Source: a virus | Length of the DNA stretch: 23,809 nucleotides | Strand: one strand, 5' to 3' | IMG/VR virus record: IMGVR_UViG_3300020281_000129 | Location: 1-23,809 of that record | Part shown: positions 1 through 8,700 of the stretch, one piece after another | Position numbering within the stretch: position 1 is the stretch's first letter | Layout: every line of letters begins with the position of its first letter | The notes under the pieces: model-generated | Seen by the model: only the letters and a program-made list of their open reading frames with translations | Told to the model about the DNA's origin: nothing | Databases searched by the model: none | Position numbers and translations under genes: made by a program

Positions 1-752
1 TTGACTACAGAAAGTGGATTGGTTGTGCCAATACCAACATTAGATAAAGTATGAATACCAACACTATTTCTATTCCATGGAGTGCTTAAGTCATCTAACA
101 GACCAGCATTGGCATCAACCCACTGTGCGCTATCACCATCGTTGTAATATATTTTGAGACGACCTGTGTCACTTTCCCACCATAAATCACCACCATTAGG
201 ACTTGAAGGAGCGTCATCAGATATGGTTACTGTCTCACTACCACCAGAAGTTTCTACCCACTGAGCACTATCAGCATCAACATAGTAAATATAAAGCTCA
301 CCAAGATCACTATCCCACCACAAATCACCATTTACAGGTGATGGACTTGTTGGTGGGTTTTCAGATACTTTTACTCTAGCACTAGCAGCATCAATTGTAA
401 TTGTAGAAATAGTGCCACTAGCGGTGGCAGTAACACCAGCACCAACAAAATTAAGTTTTGATATACTATTTGCAACACCAATTAGAGTGCTTTCATCAAA
501 AACACTAATACCACCTGGTTGCAATCCAGGTTGTTGTTGCCAATATCTATCGTAAGTATCACCATTAGGAATGGTAATTAATTGATAGTATTGATTTGAT
601 AGGGGTATACTTTTTTCTCCAGGATATCCTAGATTTGGTTCTACCTCTCCTGGAGACACATAAAGATGTCGGTCAGTATGCAGACCGGCATTATTAACAA
701 TCTTAACTCTACCACTGAGATATCGCTGCGTCGGTTTTCTTGCGTCTGCCAT
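1..752 (-). CDS. Virion structural / tail-fibre-like protein, C-terminus outside window
   Basis: Open from an ATG at 752 to the left edge with no stop (250 codons visible), so the protein is partial at its C-terminus. An AAGAG sequence precedes the ATG, and the gene follows the stop of the 322-residue gene by 6 nt, so it is the most distal gene seen of the late tail operon. Residues 141-168 and 187-214 are two copies of a WW[DE]SD-x-G-x-L-x-IYY-x-D-x-DSAQWV module. Residues 224-247 carry a WNRNSVGIHT...NVGIGTTNP motif that recurs in modified form in the 1126-residue protein at 1737-5117. NVGIGT-type repeats are usual in trimeric phage fibre shafts. Function is inferred: a distal tail or fibre component. 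The exact fibre type cannot be named. Confidence 0.75.
   Translation of the reverse strand, partial: MADARKPTQRYLSGRVKIVNNAGLHTDRHLYVSPGEVEPNLGYPGEKSIPLSNQYYQLITIPNGDTYDRYWQQQPGLQPGGISVFDESTLIGVANSISKLNFVGAGVTATASGTISTITIDAASARVKVSENPPTSPSPVNGDLWWDSDLGELYIYYVDADSAQWVETSGGSETVTISDDAPSSPNGGDLWWESDTGRLKIYYNDGDSAQWVDANAGLLDDLSTPWNRNSVGIHTLSNVGIGTTNPLSVV
111..332 (-). repeat. Tandem WWDSD / DSAQWV protein module (two copies)
   Basis: Two related coding repeats of about 84 bp lie at 249-332 and 111-194. Both read GDLWW-[DE]-SD-x-G-x-L-x-IYY and end in DSAQWV. They are separated by a Ser/Pro/Asp-rich linker, as in beads of small beta domains on a fibre. Confidence 0.75.
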
Positions 753-758
753 CTCTTA

Positions 759-1727
759 TTAAGTTGTAGAGTTTTCAAGAATACTTGCGAGGAATTCCAT
801 CTGTAGTGGCGCGACCAATCCACCAGCAGTTGAAACGCCGACATAAACAGTAATAGTGTTTACAGTCGTAGCGCCGATGCCAGTTTGAATACCAGCAACA
901 GGATCTGTAGGTCTTGGGTATGCGTGCTCTGTAGAATTATTATCTTGAGTGCAAGTGAATACTAAAGAAGAAGTGGCGATACTTACAGTATTAGAGGTTG
1001 TAAGTCCATGAGAAGGCATAGTGAGAACTAAATTACCAGTCTTTCCGCTGTATTCTGCCGTGGTTGGCGTATATTTTGTACCATTATTATCTGTGATGGA
1101 CTCTGCCTTAGAACGCACAAAGTAGTGAATAGCAGGATTGAATATATGAACGTATCCAAGAGAACCACCAATAAATGTAGTAAATGTTCTTGAGGTTCCT
1201 ACATTATCAGTGATACTATCAACAGTATAGGACTGTTGAGGATCTGGGAATATCGTTGTCGTAATACCTGTGCTTCCAAGACAAGTGAATGCAAGTCCAG
1301 CGAGAGTGACTTGATCTCCTGCTTCAAATCCATGAGGATCCATAGTTGTGACAGTTGCCACACCAGCAGGTTCGTGATATTTTACATCATAGACTGTGCC
1401 TACACCAGTTTGTGTGGCAGTCATAAACAATCTATCAAACGTGGAAGCAGTCTTCTCTAAGACTAATCTACCATCAATCAAAATGGCAGCGTCATTAGGT
1501 GGAACTTCAATATCCTTAATTACTCTAATATCTCTCTGATTACCCGTGCTTCTTGATTCTCTTCTATGAATTAAAGTTGCTGTTGGATAAGTTCCTACTC
1601 CAACATTAGCAACTTGTGCATACAGCAAAATCGCAGAGGTCCCTGTGGGAACCTCATAAAGTTTCTGCTCTCCTGGTGCAACTGGAACAGCAATTGTAAT
1701 AAACTTATTAACTGGTGCGACTGCCAT
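759..1727 (-). CDS. Virion structural protein with duplicated HG-F-C domain
   Basis: 322 residues. A GGAGG Shine-Dalgarno lies inside the end of the upstream gene, and a 9-nt gap precedes this ATG. Residues 1-115 form a beta-rich N-terminal domain (MAVAPVNKF..., KLYEVPTGTSAILL). Two related segments follow. Residues about 124-180 hold DPHGFEAGDQVTLAG, AFTC and FPDP. Residues about 233-300 hold PSHGLTTSNTVSI, VFTC and YPRPTDP. The protein therefore looks like an N-terminal domain plus two diverged copies of one beta domain. It has no catalytic motif that I can see. Its place between two fibre-like genes suggests a virion or tail-fibre accessory protein. The specific role is unknown. Confidence 0.75.
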   Translation of the reverse strand: MAVAPVNKFITIAVPVAPGEQKLYEVPTGTSAILLYAQVANVGVGTYPTATLIHRRESRSTGNQRDIRVIKDIEVPPNDAAILIDGRLVLEKTASTFDRLFMTATQTGVGTVYDVKYHEPAGVATVTTMDPHGFEAGDQVTLAGLAFTCLGSTGITTTIFPDPQQSYTVDSITDNVGTSRTFTTFIGGSLGYVHIFNPAIHYFVRSKAESITDNNGTKYTPTTAEYSGKTGNLVLTMPSHGLTTSNTVSIATSSLVFTCTQDNNSTEHAYPRPTDPVAGIQTGIGATTVNTITVYVGVSTAGGLVAPLQMEFLASILENSTT

Positions 1728-1736
1728 CTTATCTTA

Positions 1737-4700
1737 TTATCCTCCCAGGGCAAGTATCAATGGTGTAAGGTTTGCTTGTATCGCTCTATTGAAATCTCTT
1801 CCAGCAATAGTTGATGTTGTTTGGTTGATAACCAGTCCTTGACCAATTTTAAAGTTGCCTTTTTGGTCTGTGCTTGTGAATGGAATTTGTCCACCATTGA
1901 TAGCGACAATTTCATTCTCAGGAATAGGTTCTCCACCCTGGAAGGGGTTTGCTCTATTTATGTCCGTGCCCGCACCGACGTATTCAAATGAGTGCGAACT
2001 GGTGATAATGCGACTGAGGCGGCGGAAACTCATACTTACACCAGTTCCTACAGCATAAGGGACAAATTCATTAAAAGTAACAGTTGATAATCCAGTATTA
2101 GTAGTAGGTTCGGTTGACTTATCAACCGTGAATAAAATTGGGTCAGTGACTGCCTCTGCTGCTGCTCCGCCACCACCAGAGAAAGTAATTGAAATGTTCT
2201 GCTGATTATTACCAGAACCAGCAGGTAAGAAGTTTCTACCACTAGCAATAACATCAACAGAACTTACAGTTCCAGCAGCACTAACATTAGCAGATAATTC
2301 TGCCAGAATTCCCTCAGGACCAAATGGTGAGGATACAGTAACTGATGGTGGTGCCGACTGACTGTATCCAGATCCACCGTTTGTGACTTTGATATTTCTT
2401 ATTACTCTGAGGGGTTCAGTAACAATACCCGTCTTAGTTCCAGTATCAGAGTAATCATCAAGGTTTATCTTGAAGAAAGCACCTTGACCGTCAAATGGTT
2501 TTCTGACATCAGCATTATCATCACGAACACCAAATACTTGGAAGGTATCAACGTCTGCCAGTTTAGCACCAGTGGTAATACCAGTAAATTCGTCGCCACT
2601 CGTGCCATCAGCGAAAAGACCGAAAACACCAAAAGAAGAATTGGAGTTTGTAAGGTCACACTGACCACCACCACCAGCAAATATAGCAATTTTGGAGTTG
2701 ATTGTGAAGATAGAAACCAACTGTGCATATCCTTTGTTGACTATTGAAACACCAATCCCATTCTGATTGTATTGAGTATAAGAGTCAACAACCATACTCT
2801 TAAGGTCTTGTCCCAGATTATTAGTTCCAGTAAATGCTGCATTAGCAAGATCACCATCCACTCTCATACCGATGCTATCAGTAGCAAAATTAGTGCAGTT
2901 ACGAACGTATGGAGATCTCCATCTACCACTTGGACCTTCATTGGCAGGTCCTGGGGCAACATACCCACTATTCTGATTAGCAGTCAGTGGTGGGAAAGCA
3001 ACCATCGCACCAGTGTATCCAATGGCAACACTGTTACCAGCGAAGTTCATATTCTCAATCAAACAACCGCGTCTAACATGGAACAGGTCCTCTGCTGGAT
3101 TATTAGGAACAACGGTTACAAGTCTGAGATCTTGACCAGAGATAGAAACATCAGTTCTAAGTCCGATAGGATTATTTTCAAAGTATGTTCCGGGTCTTAC
3201 ATATATGGTGTCTCCATCCAGAGCAACTGCTGCAGCACCACCAATTGTAGCTTTGGCATCACCTTCAAGTAGTCCAGAGTTTGAGTCATTTCCATCTTTG
3301 GTGACATATAAGATATTTGTTGTTTCAACACCAGGTGGTCTCCACGATACACCAGTTCCAACTGAAGATAATCTGTAATCAGTCTTACCGGTGGCGACAC
3401 TACCGTTAATATCAATCAGAGCATTATTAAGTTCTAATGAACCATCAAGGACAGTGTTTCCATCAACTTTGAGTGCATTGTGGATTGTAGTAGCACCACC
3501 AACTGTTAATCCACCACCAACATTGGCATCTAAATCAACTCTTAATGTATTGTGAATTGTTGTGGCACCACCAACTGTAAGACCACCACCAACAATAACA
3601 TTATCTCTTGATGGATTATATCTGAATCCGGCATCAACTCTTACGGTTTCAATACCTGTAGATGCAGAGTTTGCAACAAAAGGAATGAAAAACTCTTGAT
3701 CTGTAAGAGTTTCAACAGTTTCAATAAATGTAGCAATACCTGCTCTAGTAGCATTTGTTGCTAATCCTGCTACCGTAGCAAAACCAGATTGTTTGGCGAA
3801 GGTGGAGAAACCAGCAATTCTTGCAAATGTAGCAGCACCTGAAACGGTGGAGAATCCAGATTGATTAGCAAAGGTAGCAATACCAGCGACAGTAGCAAAT
3901 CCTGTCTGACTAGCAAAAGTAACAATACCTGCCCTTTGAGCAAAAGTAGCAGTTCCTGATACTGTAGAGAATCCTGACTGGTTAGCGAAGGTAGCAATAC
4001 CAGCAATCGTAGAGAATCCAGTTTGATTTGCAACTGTAGCGACACCAGCAGTCTGAGCGAATGTTGCAGCAAAAGCAACTCTTGAGAATGTAGATATTCC
4101 TGCAACTTGTGCGAATGTGGCTGCAGCAGCAACAGTCGCAAATCCTGTTCTCCTCGCAAAAGTGGCAACACCAGTAACTGATGTAAATGATGCGGCAAAA
4201 GCTACGGTAGAAACACCAGCGTTGTGTGCGTAGATTGCCGTTGTTGCCGTTCCAGTGATATTATTGTTATGAACCCTTAAAGGGGCATCAATCCTTACAG
4301 TGTTGCCAAAAGTCGCTACACCAACTATTCCAATATTACCTCTGAATAATGCAAACCCATCAACATCCAGAGGAACTTCTGGTGATACTTTGTTAATACC
4401 TACATTAACTGTTGTATGTAATCCAGCATTATTTTTATTCCAGTGATCTTTGATGCGAATATCAACAGTGGTTCCATTAGCAGTTGCTTGAACTACATCA
4501 CCACCAGTGTCAGTTCCAATCAGGTTCATCGTGGTGAATGAACCAACACCAACTAATACACCTTCATTTTGAACAAAGAATCCGTCAGTCTGAGCATCTG
4601 GTGCAGCATTGACCCAACGAATACCATTTACATCACGAGAGAGGTAGAATCCATTGGATCCTTGATTATTAACAGAGTCAAAAATATTACCAGTGACCCT

Positions 4701-5117
4701 AAGTTCACTAACATCCAGATCCCTATCGGGTAGTGTACTACCTATACCTACACTGCCAGCGCGAGGACCTGAAGCATGACCTACAAGATATTGTGTGCCA
4801 GTATCAGTAGTGAGTTCAAATCTTTCGCGAACTGTCGCAATTCCAACATCAATGTGATTTACATCAAGTAACCCAGTAACATTAACATTTGAAAGTGTCG
4901 CAGTAGATGCTATAGAAACAGTGCTTTGAAATACTGAGGCACCAGCAAAGGTTGAAAGACCAGAAACATACAGATTAGAAATATCTGCCTGTTTCGTGAT
5001 AGTAAGATTCTCAAAATCAATAAAATCATAGTAAAGTTTTCCATAGACATAAACGTCTTTTAGAAACTCAACTTTCTGAGTAAATGTTGATTGGTTGTTA
5101 AAAACTTGATCGCTCAT
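1737..5117 (-). CDS. Large tail-fibre-like protein with pectate-lyase-like beta-helix
   Basis: 1126 residues. The ATG overlaps the stop of the spike gene (ATGA). Visible regions in order: a head region (1-140); GIG/VGI beta repeats with WNKNNAGLHTTVNVGI (226-241); a long low-complexity region of [AST]GF[AS]TV / ATFA repeats (295-465); a 24-residue duplication of GGGLTVGGATTIHN (509-552); a region resembling a right-handed beta-helix (about 600-850; YVTKDGNDSNSG, GDTIYVRPGTYFEN, IENMNF) as in pectate-lyase-fold fibres; a GSGY segment (905-985); and a C-terminal domain with DQKGNFKIGQGLVINQTT (1084-1101). It is probably a trimeric tail-fibre or baseplate-associated fibre. Whether the beta-helix degrades polysaccharide cannot be judged from sequence. 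Confidence 0.8.
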   Translation of the reverse strand: MSDQVFNNQSTFTQKVEFLKDVYVYGKLYYDFIDFENLTITKQADISNLYVSGLSTFAGASVFQSTVSIASTATLSNVNVTGLLDVNHIDVGIATVRERFELTTDTGTQYLVGHASGPRAGSVGIGSTLPDRDLDVSELRVTGNIFDSVNNQGSNGFYLSRDVNGIRWVNAAPDAQTDGFFVQNEGVLVGVGSFTTMNLIGTDTGGDVVQATANGTTVDIRIKDHWNKNNAGLHTTVNVGINKVSPEVPLDVDGFALFRGNIGIVGVATFGNTVRIDAPLRVHNNNITGTATTAIYAHNAGVSTVAFAASFTSVTGVATFARRTGFATVAAAATFAQVAGISTFSRVAFAATFAQTAGVATVANQTGFSTIAGIATFANQSGFSTVSGTATFAQRAGIVTFASQTGFATVAGIATFANQSGFSTVSGAATFARIAGFSTFAKQSGFATVAGLATNATRAGIATFIETVETLTDQEFFIPFVANSASTGIETVRVDAGFRYNPSRDNVIVGGGLTVGGATTIHNTLRVDLDANVGGGLTVGGATTIHNALKVDGNTVLDGSLELNNALIDINGSVATGKTDYRLSSVGTGVSWRPPGVETTNILYVTKDGNDSNSGLLEGDAKATIGGAAAVALDGDTIYVRPGTYFENNPIGLRTDVSISGQDLRLVTVVPNNPAEDLFHVRRGCLIENMNFAGNSVAIGYTGAMVAFPPLTANQNSGYVAPGPANEGPSGRWRSPYVRNCTNFATDSIGMRVDGDLANAAFTGTNNLGQDLKSMVVDSYTQYNQNGIGVSIVNKGYAQLVSIFTINSKIAIFAGGGGQCDLTNSNSSFGVFGLFADGTSGDEFTGITTGAKLADVDTFQVFGVRDDNADVRKPFDGQGAFFKINLDDYSDTGTKTGIVTEPLRVIRNIKVTNGGSGYSQSAPPSVTVSSPFGPEGILAELSANVSAAGTVSSVDVIASGRNFLPAGSGNNQQNISITFSGGGGAAAEAVTDPILFTVDKSTEPTTNTGLSTVTFNEFVPYAVGTGVSMSFRRLSRIITSSHSFEYVGAGTDINRANPFQGGEPIPENEIVAINGGQIPFTSTDQKGNFKIGQGLVINQTTSTIAGRDFNRAIQANLTPLILALGG
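3462..3593 (-). repeat. Direct repeat encoding GGGLTVGGATTIHN (two copies)
   Basis: Residues 509-528 and 533-552 are near-identical copies (VGGGLTVGGATTIHN followed by [TA]L[RK]VD) offset by 24 residues (72 bp). The DNA is also similar, suggesting recent duplication of one shaft repeat. Confidence 0.75.
3723..4235 (-). repeat. Degenerate coding repeat, [AST]GFSTV / ATFA units
   Basis: Residues 295-465 of the fibre-like protein are built from units such as SGFSTVSG-x-ATFA alternating with AGI-x-TFA-x-Q, spaced by 15 and 9 residues. The composition is almost all Ala, Gly, Ser, Thr, Phe, Val and Ile. At the DNA level it appears as imperfect repeats of gtagcaaa / gtagagaatcc words. It looks like a fibrous beta shaft and is prone to unequal recombination. 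Confidence 0.8.
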
Positions 5118-5728
5118 GAGAAGAGACCGCCTATTGCCTTACCTACAAAACCACCAACAGGACCGCCGACAGCACCACCGATAACACTACCAGCGAATGA
5201 ACCATCAATTCCTACTTCACCACTTAAGAAATCAGTTCCTATTTGTGTTCCCGTGTAAATTCTACCAATGAATTGTTCCAAGAGTGGAGTTGCATTTCCA
5301 CTAAGAGATCTCACAGAATGATAGTTTGCTCTTATTTGAATATCATTCGATATCAAACGAATTCTTTTACCAGCTTCTAAATCAAGATTTTTAGAAGCAT
5401 GAACAATGATATTAGCACCAGATATACTTACATTACCGTTTCTGTCTGCCTTGATATTAACGTTTCCTCTTCTTGCTTGGATGTTAATATCAACGCCTTT
5501 ATCTTCATTATATTCACCAGCAGCGATTTCAATGCTCTTATCACTATGAATTTTAAGAGCACCAGACTCACTAAATCTTATTGACGACTTAAGGTCCTGG
5601 TCTGTTACGCCATAAAGTTGATATACCTGTCTACCGTCAATTCCCATCTGTTGGTCATTGACATAAATGCCAAATTTTGGACCGTAAAGTTCGGCAAATG
5701 ATTGTGTGAATACTTTTGGTTTTGCCAT
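5114..5728 (-). CDS. Putative tail spike / needle protein with gp5-C-like beta-helix
   Basis: 204 residues. Residues about 55-135 are a regular series of short beta repeats (GALKIHSDKSIEI, GVDINIQA, GNVNIKA, GNVSISG, NIIVHA, NLDLEA, RIRLIS, IQIRA). Their spacing is like the octad repeats of the trimeric beta-helix in T4 gp5C and VgrG needles. The C-terminal 40 residues are Gly-rich (GSFAGSVIGGAVGGPVGGFVGKAIGG), a glycine-zipper-like hydrophobic end. The gene lies directly downstream of gp5, whose product lacks such a helix. I infer it supplies the membrane-piercing spike as a separate polypeptide. An alternative is a general structural protein with a VgrG-like fold. It has its own upstream late-promoter-like box. 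Confidence 0.6.
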   Translation of the reverse strand: MAKPKVFTQSFAELYGPKFGIYVNDQQMGIDGRQVYQLYGVTDQDLKSSIRFSESGALKIHSDKSIEIAAGEYNEDKGVDINIQARRGNVNIKADRNGNVSISGANIIVHASKNLDLEAGKRIRLISNDIQIRANYHSVRSLSGNATPLLEQFIGRIYTGTQIGTDFLSGEVGIDGSFAGSVIGGAVGGPVGGFVGKAIGGLFS

Positions 5729-5759
5729 CTTATATGGTACAATCTATGACTTATTAACC

Positions 5760-5772
5760 TATTATTATTTAG
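5760..5772 (-). promoter_or_regulatory. Late-promoter-like box CTAAATAATAATA
   Basis: On the minus strand this 13-mer lies about 31 nt upstream of the spike-protein ATG, in the only sizeable gap (67 bp) of the structural operon. The same 13 bases occur before the gp54-like gene at 14864-14876. T4 late promoters use a TATAAATA -10 element, and cyanophage late genes carry related (N)ATAAATA / CTAAATA boxes. Confidence 0.55.
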
Positions 5773-5795
5773 TAACCAATAGGGAAATTGATATT

Positions 5796-8700
5796 TTATG
5801 CATAATCTTGAGAACCAAGATCAAAATTACCTTCGTCATCATAGAAGTCTAGTCCCAGATAATCATCATCGTCGCCGCCACCGCCGCCGCCACTTCCATC
5901 AAGATCAAGGTCATCTGCGCCAGGGTCGGGACCAAGGTCATAATTGGTATCATTAAAATCAACAATATTTCCATTTGCATCAACACATGCCGATAAACCA
6001 CATGTGACACCCTCAGGTAACCCGCTTCCGTAATCAGAAGGTCCTTGAAGACCATTTCCATCAGGGGGGAGTGGATCATATCCACTACCAGGCACAAACT
6101 GTGGTGTGGCACCAAGGAAGTTTCCATCTATGCCTTCAAACGAGTAAGTTTGAAATATTGGAGGATTTGTGGGAGGTCTGTAACGCCCCGGTGTTCTTTG
6201 TAATGCTCCAGGTTGGATATATTGTGTTGGTTTACGTTTATATGTGTATCGTCTATAGTATTCTGGTGGATAATAAACCCAAAATCTTTCTGGATACTGA
6301 TTACTAATACTACTTGAACTTGTTCTGTGAATATATTCACCACTACCACTATGATATTCACCTGTCATTGGATATCCATTGTGATAATGGAAATCTCCAT
6401 AGAAAGGTTCACCATTTACAAATCCAACTTGATCATCATCAATAACTTTGCTATCCTCTGAATCTGGCTCTCCTGTCATCTTCTTACCAGTTGTTTGATC
6501 AATGTGGAATTCACCTTCATAAGGTTCGCCATCAACATATCCAACTTGATCCCCTTTGTATACTGGTTTGAAATTATTATCTGGTGCGACTCCTGATAAC
6601 CTCTCACTTTCAGATTTACTTTCGTAAATGACTTGGGAATTTGGAGAAGGTGCTAATCCTGTCATCAGTCTTCCGCCTCCGCCGCCGGATCCTCCTTCAG
6701 AAATATGGGATGGTCCAGTATAAGGAATACCATTCACATATCCAACAATTTGTTTACGCTCTTCAGTGATATATTGTGATCTCTCCGAATGCGTTGCGCC
6801 AGTCATTAGTCTTCCCTCATGGATATGAGTTGGACCCCTATATGGTTGATTATCAACATATCCAACAATATTATCAACACCAATACAATCAATAACCTCC
6901 TCAACTGGTCCTCCCAATCCTCTCAGTCCAAGTTTAGGAATGAGAATAGCACCACTACCATTTACACTGGTAACAGTAATTATTGGCAGTTCAGTTGTTT
7001 CTACGGTAGTTCTAGGAATAACCTTAGTAATTAATCCATTAACAATATTTGCACTGTATACATTTCCAAGATTATCAGATACAATATCACCATCTTCATA
7101 ACCAGAACCTGGATTAACGATATCAACCCTACCCACAGTTAATGGTAATACTTCTTGAACAGGATAATTTTCACCAATAGAAGACAAATAAATTCTATCT
7201 ACTCTTCCATCCTTTACTGTTGCCCTAGCGATAGCACCATATCCTTGATTACAACTGTCAACAATTTGAACAAATGGTGGATACGTGTATCCATTTCCGG
7301 GATTTGTTATTTGAACATCAATAATGCTTGCTGTTCCAGTTTCAAAGTCTGGAAATCCGAAGAGTGGAGCGGCAGCAGCACCATCTCCTCCACCACCAAA
7401 TATTCTAATAATTGGTGGTCTACAGATTTGTGGTGGACCAGTATAACATCCACCTATATCACTGACAAATCCTGGTTTCTTAGAGTCTGGATTGAATATA
7501 TCAAAGGCACCAACCACACCCCTAACACCTTCAGCAACATCTTGAACACCTTCAAGATCAAGTCCTGCAACATTAGCAACATTTGTAGCTACCTTGGCAA
7601 TATTTGCATTATCAATAATTCCCCTTAAATCAGTTGGATCATTGAATGCTGGTCCAACACCCAAAATAGATTTACATGGACCCATTGCATCTTTCTCTTT
7701 TTGATCATTACAACCAGCAACACCAATCAGACCCAGAAGACCACCAATAGTGTTTCTCATCAAGTTCTCAACAAATTCTCCTGGACTACCAAAAGCGTTG
7801 ATAAACTGCATAATTTTATTAAGACCACCAAGGGCACTACTTAATCCATCTGCCGCCTGACCAATAACATCATTAACAAGAACTCCTACCGTTTGATCCG
7901 CTACACACTGAACAAAATTATCAACATTGTCAACAATTGAACTAAGAACACTCTCTACAGTGTTCCCAATCTTACCTAAAATTGAATTGACAATACAAGG
8001 TAATTGATCTTGCAGAAATTTGATTGGAACTGCCATAACTTGTTGTGCGGCAAGACCTGCTGCTCTAGCAATAGAATATACTCTTGTAGCAGCAAACACT
8101 AAATTAAATACTTTTTGATATAGCATTTCAAGTCCCTTTTTCATCAAAGGAATTACCTGCTCAGCAAAGTCAACAATCATACCATTGACAAAACCAGATG
8201 CTTGCCCAACTATTTGTTCTTTTCTAACTTTAATTTCTTGCTTGATCCAGTCTTTTACAAATTCAGAACCCTCATCAAAGTCAGCTTTTATTCTCTTAAC
8301 AGAGTCACTAAATTGCTCAACAGCATTTCTTATGTCTGTAAGATGTTGACTACCCTTAGCATCTTTAGGACTGTCATTACCGCCACAAGGATTTGTAATT
8401 TTAATTCCATCAGCGGATGATATTACTGGAGCATCAGTTTTAGTTGTATCGTTACTTTGTGGAGATGGTTGTTCTTGAATATCTGACGATTCTGATTGCG
8501 TTCTCACCTTTGCCGAAGGTGGTTTCATATCCTCATTATATCCAGTGAAATTTCCAAAGGGAAGTTTTTCACCATTTTTAGCAGCATACTTAGAATTACC
8601 CAAAGCACCCATAATAATTGGTTGCTGGGCATTCTCATTGTCAAGGAAAAAACCAATTACAGTATCTCCCTGGTTGAAATGAATTGTCTTTGACATGCCA

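Noticed and set aside
2772-3272. 166-codon plus-strand ORF inside the large fibre gene
   Set aside because: Shadow of the repetitive fibre gene; Ser/Thr/Ile/Asn-rich, with no start signal or family motif.
2568-3317. Active pectate lyase in the fibre protein
   Set aside because: Only beta-helix-like sequence is visible; no catalytic residues can be assigned.
3770-4198. Leucine-rich minus-strand ORF overlapping the fibre repeat
   Set aside because: It is a frame-shifted reading of the Ala/Thr/Phe repeat; its Leu/Gln/His pattern follows from that.
3723-4235. CRISPR-like repeated DNA
   Set aside because: Repeats are imperfect, in-frame coding units without constant direct repeats and unique spacers.
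7155-7628. 157-codon plus-strand ORF opposite gp5
   Set aside because: Composition is a shadow of gp5 codons (Asn/Ser/Trp-rich), with no ribosome binding site.
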